A stretch of 64,000 nucleotides of DNA from Blautia argi. Its GTDB lineage: Bacteria; Bacillota; Clostridia; Lachnospirales; Lachnospiraceae. Below the pieces are notes generated by a model that saw only the letters and a program-made list of their open reading frames with translations, was not told the DNA's origin and searched no databases. The position numbers and the translations under genes are program-made. The DNA lies in assembly GCF_003287895.1 (NCBI RefSeq), contig NZ_CP030280.1, forward strand, positions 536,001 to 600,000. Reading direction: 5' to 3'. Below, piece by piece: positions 36,688-46,104 of this stretch (within the stretch, counting starts at the first letter, position 1; every line of letters begins with the position of its first letter).

Positions 36688-38086
36688 CAGTGTAAAAATA
36701 AATTCTGTTCCCACGCCTTCGGTGCTGATAACATTGATGTTTTGCTTATGGGAATTGATGATTTCCTTTACAATGGCAAGACCAAGTCCGGTACCCTTGC
36801 GGTCCTTGCCTCTGGAGCTGTCAATTTTGTAGAAGCGGTCCCAGATTTTTCCAAGGCTGGCCTTTGGGATGCCGCAGCCCTTGTCTTTTATGGAAATGAA
36901 AACCGTATCATGCTTTAAGGTGGATTCTATTTTGATGGCAGAATCCTCCGGGCTGAATTTAATGGCATTGTCCAGGAGATTGTAAAGCACCTGCTGAATC
37001 TGCCCCATATCTGCCCGCACAAACAGGGTTTGCCCTGTGGAGCAGCAGTTCCAGGGAAATCCGTTTTTTCCGGCAGGTTCCCTCAAAGGATTCAGCGGTA
37101 CTTTTAATAATGCTGTTAATATCAAAATCTGTGTATTCCAACTGCCGTCCCTTTTCATCCAGATTGTTCAGTGTCAGAAGACTCTGGGTTAGCTTATAGA
37201 GCCGGTCTGTTTCATGAACCACGATTTTCAGGTATTTCTCCTGCAGTTCCGGGGGAATGGTGCCATCTAAAATCGCCTCTGTATAGCCCTTAATAGAAGT
37301 CAGGGGCGAGCGGAAGTCATGGGATACGTTGGCAATAAAACTTCGCTGATAGTTTCCGGTCATATCCAGTTCGTCTGACATATAGTTCAGCGTAGCTGCC
37401 AGATAGCCCATTTCGTCCTCCTTTTCCAGAGGAATGTTGTACTTTAGATTCCCGGAGGCAAAGGCGTCAGCACCCTGTATGATTTTCCTTAAAGGGTGAT
37501 AAATCATCAGAGAAAAGACGGGAATAATTGCCAGCATAATTAAAAGGAACAAAAGAAACAGCACATAAATCAGATTCATCAGGGAATCATGCTCCTGCTG
37601 AAGAATACTCATGGGCAGATGTATGGCAACATAGCCGTGTACAGACATATTTTTTGTGACGGGAACCATGACGCTGAGCTGAGGCTGCTTAAACTGTCCG
37701 AAAAAATTTCCGGTCTGATAATAAGAACCGCTGGTAGTACCGGGATTAAAGTCTTCAATCACCGGGAAATTTTCTGTTTTCAACTCAGAGTCTGTGTTTA
37801 AGAGAAGATTTCCCTTTGGGCTGATAAGCCAGATATTGCAGCGGCGGTAGGAGGACAGGGTACACAGATTGTCGTACAAAGGCGTGATGTCTTCCTGCTT
37901 TCCATAGTATTCCAGCACCTCCTGGCTTCTGGCAATGGCGGTGGCTTCCTGATACAAATCCTGACCGTACAGGGATTCCAGATATTTCTGTACCTGGCGG
38001 TTTCCGGCAAGATAAATGGTGCAGAATCCCAGAAGTACCAGAACCAGAATAGCAAGCACATATTTTACATAAAGGTATTTTTTCAT
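36664..38086 (-). pseudogene. OmpR-partner sensor histidine kinase, one frameshift
   Basis: Membrane kinase of about 470 residues when joined. N-terminal helix (YVLAILVLVLLGFCTIYLAG), extracellular sensor, second helix (LMNLIYVLFLLFLLIMLAII), HAMP, phospho-acceptor His in FIANVSHDFRSPLTSI, then ATPase domain (NLLDNAIKFS, DKGCGIP, GTGLGLAIVKEI). The frame breaks near 37030-37045: the first part ends off frame after LELLLHR, and the ATPase continues as GQTLFVRADMGQIQQV one base away. All motifs are intact. It overlaps its response regulator by 4 bases. Confidence 0.82.
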
Positions 38087-38787
38087 TTGTTTTTGACCTC
38101 GAATTTATATCCGATACCCCAGACTGTGGCAATGGACCAGTCCGGGTGGTCTTTGATTTTCTCCCGGAGGCGCTTGATGTGTACGTCCACGGTACGGGTA
38201 TCCCCGATGTATTCGTATCCCCAGATGTGGTCTAAAAGCTGTTCTCTTGTAAAAACCTGATTTGGGGAGGAAGCCAGAAAGTATAAAAGCTCCAGCTCCT
38301 TGGGCGGCATGTCCAACTGGCTTCCGCAGTAAATGACGGAGTAGTTGGTCAGATTGATTGCCAGATCCGGGTATTCCACATATTTGCCGGAGGGCTGTGT
38401 GGCAGGCGCCACGTTTGGCTGATAGCGCCGCAGCACAGCCTTTACTCTTGCAACCAGTTCTTTTGAATCAAAGGGTTTAATTATATAATCGTCAGCGCCC
38501 AGTTCCAGTCCCAGTACCTTGTCAAAGATTTCTCCCTTGGCAGAAAGCATGATAATGGGAACATTGGATTTCTGGCGGATTTCCCGGCATACCTGATACC
38601 CGTCGATACCGGGTAGCATCAGATCCAAGAGAATCAGATTGGGCGCAAAGGAGGAAAAGGCGGATAAGGCCTCTTCCCCGTCGTTTACGATTTTGGTATC
38701 AAAGCATTCTTTTGTAAGATACAGAGAAATAAGTTCGGCAATGTTGTTGTCATCATCTACAATCAGAATTTTCTGTTTTACTGCCAT
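38083..38787 (-). CDS. OmpR-family response regulator
   Basis: 234 residues: receiver domain with phospho-Asp in LILLDLMLPGIDGYQV and Lys in DDYIIKPFDSKEL, and a C-terminal winged helix (HIWGYEYIGDTRTVDVHIKR). Partner of the overlapping kinase. It starts only 16 bases after the mutS2 stop, so the pair is probably transcribed with mutS2. Signal and targets unknown. Confidence 0.93.
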   Translation of the reverse strand: MAVKQKILIVDDDNNIAELISLYLTKECFDTKIVNDGEEALSAFSSFAPNLILLDLMLPGIDGYQVCREIRQKSNVPIIMLSAKGEIFDKVLGLELGADDYIIKPFDSKELVARVKAVLRRYQPNVAPATQPSGKYVEYPDLAINLTNYSVIYCGSQLDMPPKELELLYFLASSPNQVFTREQLLDHIWGYEYIGDTRTVDVHIKRLREKIKDHPDWSIATVWGIGYKFEVKNK

Positions 38788-38803
38788 ATTTTGCAGCTCC
38801 CCT

Positions 38804-41191
38804 CTATTTTTTGAATTCTACAATAGTAACACCTGCATCGCCTTCACCAAATTCCGCAAGGTGAAAATCTTGTACATATTTCAGGCGTTTCAGGTAATTG
38901 TGCACTCCTTTTCGCAAAGCCCCGGTGCCTTTTCCGTGGACCACCCGGACGCTGCTTAAATGGGCGAGATAAGCGTCATCTAAATACTTGTCCAGCTCAG
39001 CAATGGCTTCGTCCACAGTTTTTCCCAGCAGGTTGATTTCCGTGCGGACAGAAGCGGATTTGTTCATTTTGATTTTGCCTGCGCCTGTGCGCTGCAGAGT
39101 CGGACCGGTAATGACAGGTTCGTCAATGAGCTGTAAATCTGACAGGGCTACTTTGGAACGAAGGATTCCCATCTGTACAAAGACCATGCCCTTTGCATCC
39201 GGTCTGGAGCTTATGGTTCCCTTTACGTTTAAGCTTAAGACCTTTACTGCGTCCCCAAGGGAAACGTCTTTTGCCGTAAGGGTGGATTTTTTCCTTTCCG
39301 GGGTCTTTAACGCCATTTTCTTTGCAGTTTTGTCCATTTTCTTTCTAAGCTCTGAGCGCTTTTGCTCCAGTTCTTTTGCAGACATGGACTCCTTACCTGC
39401 TTTATTGAAAATCTTCATGGTCTGGTCTGCATATTCTTTTGCCTCCCGCAAAATCCGGTGGGCTTCCTCATTGGCGTCCTGTAAAATCCGCTCTTTTCGC
39501 TGCTCCAGCTTATCCTGCTTGGTTTCAAGCTGTTCCTTTAAGGTCTGGATTTCCTCTTTATAACGGGCGATTTCTGCCTGTTCGTTTTCAATGGTGCGGC
39601 GGCTTTCTTCCAAAGAGGTCAGTACGTCTTCAAAAGATTCGTCCTCCTGGCTGATTTGTTCTTTGGCTTTTTCGATAATAAAGTCCGGCAGTCCAAGTTT
39701 TCCGGAAATGGCAAAGGCATTGCTCTTTCCCGGTACGCCAATAAGCAGGCGGTAGGTAGGACGCAGGGTTTCTACATCAAATTCGCAGGAAGCGTTTTCC
39801 ACACCCGGAGTAGAAAGAGCATAGACCTTTAATTCACTGTAATGGGTGGTCGCCATGGTGCGGACGCCCTGTGCATGAAGGTGGGAGAGAATGGCAATGG
39901 CAAGAGCAGCTCCCTCCGTAGGGTCTGTTCCTGCGCCCAATTCATCGAAAAGGACCAGGGAATCCCGGTCAGCCTTTTTCAGAAAACGTACCACATTGGT
40001 CATGTGGGAGGAAAAGGTACTGAGGGACTGTTCAATGCTCTGTTCATCTCCGATATCTGCATAAACCTCTTTAAATACACTGAGGCGGGAATGGTCAAAC
40101 GCTGGAATATGAAGCCCGGACTGCCCCATCAGGGTTAAAAGTCCCACGGTTTTTAAGGACACGGTTTTACCGCCTGTATTGGGACCTGTTACCACCAGAA
40201 GGTCAAAGCTTTCCCCAAGGCGAATGTCAATAGGCACTACCTTATGCTTGTCAATCAGGGGGTGCCGTCCCTTTTTAATGTCAATGATTCCCTCTGTGTT
40301 AAATAAAGGTTCTGTGGCATTCTGGGATTTTGCCAGAAGGGCTCTTGCAAAAATGAAATCCAGTTGTGTCAGAATCTTTAAGTTGTCCTGAAGCACTTCC
40401 AGACTTTCAGCAGCCGTTTCACTTAAAACAGAGAGGATTTTTTCGATTTCTGTCTGTTCTTTGATTTCCAACTCACGCAGCTCGTTATTCAGCTTTACAA
40501 TGGCCATGGGTTCTACAAAAACCGTGGAACCTGTGGAAGACTGGTCATGAATCATGCCGGGAACCTGTCCCTTGTGTTCAGCTTTTACGGGAATGCAGTA
40601 TCTGCCGTTTCGCATGGTGACAACTGCGTCCTGGAGATAGGTTCTGGCACCTCCGCTTACATAGGAGGAAAGCTGGGTATGGATTTTTTCATTGGTATTT
40701 TTCATGGACCTGCGAATCTGTTTTAATCCGGGGCTTGCGTCATCTGCGATTTCTTCTTCTGAGAGAATACAGCGGCGGATTTCCAGGGACAGAGGAGTTA
40801 AGGGCTGCAGAAGCTCAAAAAGACTGTCCAGGGAATCTTCTGTATTGTTTTCGGTTTCTCTTCGGGAATAGGCCTTGGCCCGGTTGGCATTTTCCAGAAG
40901 ACTGCAGATTTCCAGAAGCTCGCCTGTGCCAAGGGTGCTGCCGATTTCCAGTCTTTTTAAGGAGGCACGGATATTTCGGACACCGGCAAAGGAAAGAGAG
41001 CCTTTCTGATAGATTCGTGATAATGCGTCCGCGGTTTCCTGCTGCATTGCCTGAATTTCCGTCAGGTCATCAAGGGGCGTCAGTCTGTGACAAAGCTCCT
41101 TTCCGGGCGCAGAAGAGGCAAAGCTCTCCAAAAGCTCAATGATTTTGTTATATTCTAAAGTTTTTAATGCTTTCTGATTCATAATATTCAC
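38804..41191 (-). CDS. mutS2: MutS2 ATPase/endonuclease
   Basis: 795 residues. Order: core and clamp helices, ATPase with Walker A VVTGPNTGGKTVSLKTV and Walker B LVLFDELGAGTDPTEGAAL, long coiled coil (about 515-625), and a C-terminal Smr nuclease domain ending RVVHGKGTGALRKGVHNYLK. It lacks the MutS mismatch-binding domain, as usual. In Firmicutes it limits recombination or rescues collided ribosomes. It is first in a unit with the two-component system. Confidence 0.95.
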   Translation of the reverse strand: MNIMNQKALKTLEYNKIIELLESFASSAPGKELCHRLTPLDDLTEIQAMQQETADALSRIYQKGSLSFAGVRNIRASLKRLEIGSTLGTGELLEICSLLENANRAKAYSRRETENNTEDSLDSLFELLQPLTPLSLEIRRCILSEEEIADDASPGLKQIRRSMKNTNEKIHTQLSSYVSGGARTYLQDAVVTMRNGRYCIPVKAEHKGQVPGMIHDQSSTGSTVFVEPMAIVKLNNELRELEIKEQTEIEKILSVLSETAAESLEVLQDNLKILTQLDFIFARALLAKSQNATEPLFNTEGIIDIKKGRHPLIDKHKVVPIDIRLGESFDLLVVTGPNTGGKTVSLKTVGLLTLMGQSGLHIPAFDHSRLSVFKEVYADIGDEQSIEQSLSTFSSHMTNVVRFLKKADRDSLVLFDELGAGTDPTEGAALAIAILSHLHAQGVRTMATTHYSELKVYALSTPGVENASCEFDVETLRPTYRLLIGVPGKSNAFAISGKLGLPDFIIEKAKEQISQEDESFEDVLTSLEESRRTIENEQAEIARYKEEIQTLKEQLETKQDKLEQRKERILQDANEEAHRILREAKEYADQTMKIFNKAGKESMSAKELEQKRSELRKKMDKTAKKMALKTPERKKSTLTAKDVSLGDAVKVLSLNVKGTISSRPDAKGMVFVQMGILRSKVALSDLQLIDEPVITGPTLQRTGAGKIKMNKSASVRTEINLLGKTVDEAIAELDKYLDDAYLAHLSSVRVVHGKGTGALRKGVHNYLKRLKYVQDFHLAEFGEGDAGVTIVEFKK

Positions 41192-41301
41192 CTTATCCAG
41201 TTTTTTGAAATTTATATTCCTATTCTAACATGAAAACAGGAAGAAAGGGAAGGTTCTGCAAAGGGAATTTTACGCAGGAGGTGAGAAAATTTTGTGTAAT
41301 C

Positions 41302-41333
41302 TTCATAAAAAGTTCATAAACCTTCGGTATAAT
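41302..41333 (+). promoter_or_regulatory. Promoter with 11-bp direct repeats upstream of the HtrA-like gene
   Basis: TTCATAAA occurs twice with an 11-bp period (about 41302-41309 and 41313-41320), just upstream of TATAAT (41328-41333). Direct repeats of this period at the -35 position are typical sites for OmpR-family regulators; one is encoded at 38083. Confidence 0.5.
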
Positions 41334-41367
41334 GGTAAAAAATACAGCCTTATGCGGAGTAGGTAAC

Positions 41368-42723
41368 ATGGACGAAAAAAAGAACGAGGAAAAGACAAAC
41401 CAGGAAAACATAAATCAGGAGAATCAGGAAGAAAACTCCTATGAATTTTTAAAAGAAACCATTAAAGCAAAGCCTGTGGATACAAAGAAACTGGCACAAT
41501 ATGTGGGAAAGCTGCTTCTTTCCGGGGCTGTGCTGGGACTTACGGCAGCGGTCGTATTTGCCTTGGCAGCGCCGCCTATGACAAGCAAAATGATAGAGAA
41601 GAGAAATGAGGAAATGGTGCGTTTTCCTCAGGAAAAGGACGGAGAAGAGAAAGGGCAGACAAAAGAGGCAGATTCCGGGGGCGCAGAAGGAGAATCTACG
41701 AACAAAGAAGAGCAGGAAAAAGAGGCTGCTGCCACGACAACTGTGGTACAGGAAATGACGCCGGAAGACTATAAAAAGCTATATGCAGATATTTTTGATA
41801 CAGCGGCTCAAGCCGAAAAAGCTATGGTTACAGTGATTGGGAACAAAAATGATGAAAATTGGTTTCTCACACCCTATGAAGAACGGCTTTCCGGTGTTCT
41901 TGTGGCAGAGAGCGGTCAGAATTATTATGTACTGACAGAGTACAGAATTGTAGAAGACGTAGACCGGATTCAGGTAGTCTTCTGCGACGGCACGGTGACA
42001 GATGCTATTTTTCAGAAATCAGATAAGAATACAGGCTGTGCTGTGCTGAAAATTTCCAAATCCAGTCTGGACATTCAGACAAAGGAAAAAATTGCCGTTG
42101 CACCCCTTGGAGAGTCCTATAACGTGCAGCCTGGCGAACCGGTTCTTGCAATCGGAAGTCCTATGGGGTATAGTGATTCTGTTGGCTATGGAATCGTGAC
42201 CTCTATCTCGGATAAGGTATCCAGGGTAGACGTACAGTACGGGCTTCTCACCACAGATATCACAGGCAGCAGCAAGGGAAGCGGCGTGATTTTGGATCTG
42301 GAAGGGGAAATTGTGGGAATCATAGCCCAGAATTTTGCCGAAGAAGAGAATAAGAGCCTCATTACAGGGCTGCAGATTTCTCAGATAAAGGATTTGATTC
42401 AGACACTTTCTGATGAAACAAAGGAAATGGTCTATCTGGGCATTACAGGAGCGGATATTACTGCGGAAATTTCAGAGAAAAAGGGAATTCCCGTGGGTGT
42501 TTTTGTAGAGCAGGTAGAAGTGGATTCTCCGGCCATGCAGGTGGGCATTCAAAACGGAGATGTCATTACAGAATTAAACGGTGAAACAGTAGAAACTGTT
42601 AAAGGCTATGGACAGCAGTTAAAGTCCTGCAGACCGGGAGAAACCGTCAAAGTAAAGGCCATGCGCCAGGGAGTTGAGGGATATGTGGAGGTATCTTTTG
42701 ACGTTACATTGAAAACAAGGTAG
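41368..42723 (+). CDS. HtrA-like membrane PDZ protein lacking the catalytic triad
   Basis: About 451 residues: acidic cytoplasmic N-terminus, one membrane helix (LLLSGAVLGLTAAVVFALAA), Lys/Glu-rich linker, trypsin-like domain, PDZ domain at the C-terminus (GVFVEQVEVDSPAMQVGIQN). The triad positions are changed: the His site reads TEYRIVED (Arg193 for His), the Asp site NTGCAVLK (Gly223 for Asp), and the Ser loop SSKGSGVILD (Gly304 for Ser by alignment on the following GEIVGI). It is thus predicted to be a non-proteolytic binding or sensing protein. Start ATG 41368 has GGAG upstream; 41332 is also in frame. It leads yhaM by 9 bases. Confidence 0.8.
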   Translation: MDEKKNEEKTNQENINQENQEENSYEFLKETIKAKPVDTKKLAQYVGKLLLSGAVLGLTAAVVFALAAPPMTSKMIEKRNEEMVRFPQEKDGEEKGQTKEADSGGAEGESTNKEEQEKEAAATTTVVQEMTPEDYKKLYADIFDTAAQAEKAMVTVIGNKNDENWFLTPYEERLSGVLVAESGQNYYVLTEYRIVEDVDRIQVVFCDGTVTDAIFQKSDKNTGCAVLKISKSSLDIQTKEKIAVAPLGESYNVQPGEPVLAIGSPMGYSDSVGYGIVTSISDKVSRVDVQYGLLTTDITGSSKGSGVILDLEGEIVGIIAQNFAEEENKSLITGLQISQIKDLIQTLSDETKEMVYLGITGADITAEISEKKGIPVGVFVEQVEVDSPAMQVGIQNGDVITELNGETVETVKGYGQQLKSCRPGETVKVKAMRQGVEGYVEVSFDVTLKTR

Positions 42724-42732
42724 AGAGAGGAT

Positions 42733-43710
42733 ATGAAAATGAAATTTATTAATGAACTTCACGAAGGAGAAAAGCTTTCCGGGATTTATTTATGCAAGCA
42801 CAAGCAGGCAGCAGTGACAAAAAACGGAAAGCCTTATGAGAATGTAATTTTACAGGATAAAACAGGAACCATTGACGCAAAAATCTGGGATCCCAATTCC
42901 CTGGGCATTGATGAGTTTGACAGCCTGGACTATATTGATGTGGTGGGAGATGTAAATTCTTTTCAGGGAAGTCTGCAGGTCAGCATTAAAAGAGTCCGCA
43001 AGGCCTCTGAGGGAGAGTATGAGCCGGGCAATTATCTTCCTGTGAGCAGTCAGAATCCTGAGGTGATGTACAAGAGTCTGTTAAGCTATGTGGCAGGTAT
43101 AAAAAATCCTTATCTGCACAGGCTTCTGGTGTCTTTCTTTGAGGAGGACGAGGATTTTGCAAAGCGCTTTCAGGGAAATTCAGCAGCAAAGAGTGTACAT
43201 CATGGTTTTATCGGCGGTCTTTTGGAGCATACCTTAAGCGTGGTGAACCTGTGTGATTATTACTGTAAAACATACCCTATTTTAAACAGGGATTTACTTC
43301 TTACGGCAGCTATGCTGCACGATATCGGAAAAACTGAGGAATTAAGCCCATTCCCCATGAATGATTATACAGACGACGGACAGCTTTTGGGACACATTAT
43401 GATAGGAGCGGAGCGAATCCATGACAAAGCCCGGGAGATTCCTGGCTTTCCGAAAAAGCTGGAAAGTGAGTTAAAGCACTGCATTTTGGCACATCACGGA
43501 GAGCTGGAGTATGGTTCTCCGAAAAAACCGGCGCTGCCGGAGGCTCTGGCGCTGAATCTGGCAGACAATACAGACGCCAAAATGGAAACTCTCACAGAAA
43601 TGTTTGCATCAGCGGGACAGCAGAAGGAATGGATTGGCTACAATCGTCTGTTTGAATCCAATTTCAGAAAAGCAAGTTGTGAGCAGGAAGGAAGCGTTCA
43701 TGGAATTTAA
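42733..43710 (+). CDS. yhaM: 3'-5' exoribonuclease YhaM family
   Basis: 325 residues: N-terminal OB-fold (VILQDKTGTIDAKIWDPNS) and HD phosphohydrolase domain (GLLEHTLSVVNL; AAMLHDIGKTEEL; CILAHHGELEYGSPKKP). This combination is that of YhaM, which trims RNA 3' ends. It starts 9 bases after the HtrA-like gene and overlaps rlmD by 11 bases. The last residues (KASCEQEGSVHGI) extend over the rlmD ribosome site. Confidence 0.9.
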   Translation: MKMKFINELHEGEKLSGIYLCKHKQAAVTKNGKPYENVILQDKTGTIDAKIWDPNSLGIDEFDSLDYIDVVGDVNSFQGSLQVSIKRVRKASEGEYEPGNYLPVSSQNPEVMYKSLLSYVAGIKNPYLHRLLVSFFEEDEDFAKRFQGNSAAKSVHHGFIGGLLEHTLSVVNLCDYYCKTYPILNRDLLLTAAMLHDIGKTEELSPFPMNDYTDDGQLLGHIMIGAERIHDKAREIPGFPKKLESELKHCILAHHGELEYGSPKKPALPEALALNLADNTDAKMETLTEMFASAGQQKEWIGYNRLFESNFRKASCEQEGSVHGI

Positions 43711-45082
43711 GAAAAATGATATGGTTACTCTTTACATAGAAGATATGGGGCATGACGGAGAGGGCATTGGCAAGGCAGAGGGCTATACGCTCTTTGTGAA
43801 GGACACGGTAATCGGGGATAAGGTAGAGGCAAAAATCATGAAAACCAAGAAGAACTATGGATATGCCCGCCTGATGAAGGTTCTGGAACCGTCTAAAGAC
43901 CGGGTAGAACCCCGCTGTCCTGATGCCAGAGCCTGTGGAGGCTGTCAGCTTCAGTTCCTGTCCTATGAAAAGCAGTTGGAATTTAAGAAAAATAAGGTAA
44001 AGGGCAATCTGGAAAGAATCGGGGGTTTTGAAAATATCTGCATTGAGCAAGTCATTGGCATGGAAACTCCATGGCGTTACAGAAACAAGGCACAGTTTCC
44101 TGTAGGGAAAAATAAAGACGGGGAAATTATTACCGGCTTTTATGCAGGCAGAACCCATTCCATTATTCCAAACACAGATTGCCTTCTGGGAGCAGAGGTC
44201 AATCAGAAGATTCTGGAAGCAGTTCTTACCTATATGAAGGAAAATCAGGTAGAGCCTTATGAGGAAACTTCCGGCACGGGACTGGTACGCCATATCCTGA
44301 TTCGCTGCGGCTTTAAGACAGGAGAACTTATGGTGTGTCTGGTGATAAACGGAGATGCGCTGCCAAAGGCAGACAGACTGGTGGACAGACTGAAAGATAT
44401 TCCCGGAATGACCAGTGTTACCTTTAATATTAATAAGAAGAAAAATAATGTAATTTTGGGCGACAAAGTGGTAGGACTTTGGGGACAGAATTATATTTCG
44501 GATTTTATCGGGGAAGTAGAGTATCGGATTTCTCCTCTGTCCTTTTACCAGGTGAATCCTGTGCAGACAGAAAAACTATACGGCAAGGCTCTGGAGTATG
44601 CAGGTCTTACCGGGCAGGAAACCGTGTGGGATCTCTACTGCGGAATCGGAACTATTTCTCTTTTTCTGGCACAGAAGGCAAAGCAGGTCTATGGTGTGGA
44701 GATTGTGCCTGCTGCCATTGAAGATGCAAAGCAGAACGCTGAGAGAAACGGAATCAAAAATGCGGAATTTTATGTGGGAAAAGCAGAGGACGTGCTGCCT
44801 CGCAAATATGAGGAAGAGGGCGTCAGCGCAGATGTAATTGTGGTAGACCCGCCGAGAAAGGGCTGCGACGAGGCGCTGCTTTCCACCATGCTGAAAATGA
44901 AACCGAAGAGGATTGTGTATGTGAGCTGTGATTCCGCTACACTGGCAAGGGATTTGAAGAGGCTGTGCGCAGAGGAGTATGGGATTGAGAAAGTGGCGGT
45001 GTGCGATATGTTTCCGCAGGGGGTACATGTCGAGACGGTTGTTCTTTTGTGCCGGCACAGATCAAGATTAACACGGATATGA
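43700..45082 (+). CDS. rlmD: 23S rRNA (uracil-5-)-methyltransferase RlmD
   Basis: 460 residues. N-terminal TRAM domain (VTLYIEDMGHDGEGIGKAEG), iron-sulfur ligands in RCPDARACGGCQLQF, SAM-binding domain (VWDLYCGIGTISLFLAQKAK), and the catalytic region VVDPPRKGCDEALL followed by VYVSCDSATLARD. Start ATG 43700 follows AGGAAGG; a longer open frame upstream lies inside yhaM. The C-terminus VVLLCRHRSRLTRI is followed at once by an AT-rich RES-gene remnant, and many Lachnospiraceae relatives carry a longer tail, so the end may be a recombination junction. Confidence 0.9.
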   Translation: MEFKKNDMVTLYIEDMGHDGEGIGKAEGYTLFVKDTVIGDKVEAKIMKTKKNYGYARLMKVLEPSKDRVEPRCPDARACGGCQLQFLSYEKQLEFKKNKVKGNLERIGGFENICIEQVIGMETPWRYRNKAQFPVGKNKDGEIITGFYAGRTHSIIPNTDCLLGAEVNQKILEAVLTYMKENQVEPYEETSGTGLVRHILIRCGFKTGELMVCLVINGDALPKADRLVDRLKDIPGMTSVTFNINKKKNNVILGDKVVGLWGQNYISDFIGEVEYRISPLSFYQVNPVQTEKLYGKALEYAGLTGQETVWDLYCGIGTISLFLAQKAKQVYGVEIVPAAIEDAKQNAERNGIKNAEFYVGKAEDVLPRKYEEEGVSADVIVVDPPRKGCDEALLSTMLKMKPKRIVYVSCDSATLARDLKRLCAEEYGIEKVAVCDMFPQGVHVETVVLLCRHRSRLTRI

Positions 45083-45994
45083 TGGAAACATTTATTTTAC
45101 AAGTGGGCAATGTATTACATATCCCTTCAATGCGATGTAATCAACGTGGTTTTACTTATTTGTAAATGATGAGTTTATTGTAAGCGAACTGGATAAATCG
45201 CACTCTTTCAGAGGGATTGCCCCTTTTGTGGATTTGCAAAGTGATGGATATAATGATTTGTATCAAAAGATGAATCATCAAGAACTTAGTTTTTTTCGTG
45301 TTCGAACAAGGGAGAAAAGTGATACTACAGATATTTCTCAAATTCAACATATCCTTCATCTGCCTTATGAAAAGAAGTCCTTTGCATCAAATATGAGATT
45401 TAGTTGTCTTGGTATGCCTTGCCTATATTTAGGAACAACTTCTTATGTGTGTAGCCGGGAGTGTGAGTGGAATCCTGAAAAAGAAGATTTGTTTGCTGCT
45501 GCTTTCATTCCTAATGAACAAGGAGATAGATTGCAGTTATCAATGCTGAAGCTATTTCCACTGGTAATAGCGACATCATATAGGGTTTTGGAAACGGGCA
45601 GAACGTTAAAATATGAATGTCTTATATCTCAGGCATTGATGAAGGTTATTAGTACAATGAATATTGATGGTATTGCTTATTTATCTATGAAAGGAAAGGA
45701 TGAATTTCAGTATCCTCAAGGTGTAAATTGGCTTTACCAGCTTTTGATATATCAGAAAGCAACGCTTATAGCAAATATTGTAAAATGTTTGATGTTACAC
45801 CACCTGTATTATTTGATTCTCAGATTACAAATGGTCAAGATTCTTTTATGGCTAAGGTTGATGTAGATGGTCAACATAAATATTATGGTGATACGATATA
45901 TGCAGATTTTGACGATTTTTTGGTTTCGTGCAATAAGAATCTACCATATGACAGGGCGGCAGCAGCTATTCAAAAAAATAACTTCAAAAAATAG
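45079..45994 (+). pseudogene. RES-domain protein remnant, two frameshifts
   Basis: RES-domain proteins include NAD+-degrading toxins. Joining three frames gives about 305 residues: METFILQVGNVLHIPSMRCN..GFTY, then (shift near 45165, missing T) FVNDEFIVSELDKSHSFRGI..., RES signature FFRVRTRE and NMRFSCLGMPCLYLGTTSYV, then (shift near 45731, missing T) LALPAFDISESN to a stop at 45994. No ribosome site precedes it and its start overlaps the rlmD stop. It is more AT-rich than its neighbours. No antitoxin gene is visible. It is probably a decayed, laterally gained fragment. Confidence 0.65.
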
Positions 45995-46104
45995 TAGTAT
46001 TTTTGTCAAGATTGGATTATACTGTAAGTAGCGTCACAAATTGTATAAAATTAAGAACATAAAATTTCGAAAACAGGAAAACAAAAATGGGAGGTTGCTT
46101 ACTT

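Noticed and set aside
45079..45994. A working RES/Xre toxin-antitoxin pair
   Set aside because: The RES frame is broken twice, lacks a ribosome site, and no antitoxin gene of the Xre type is next to it.
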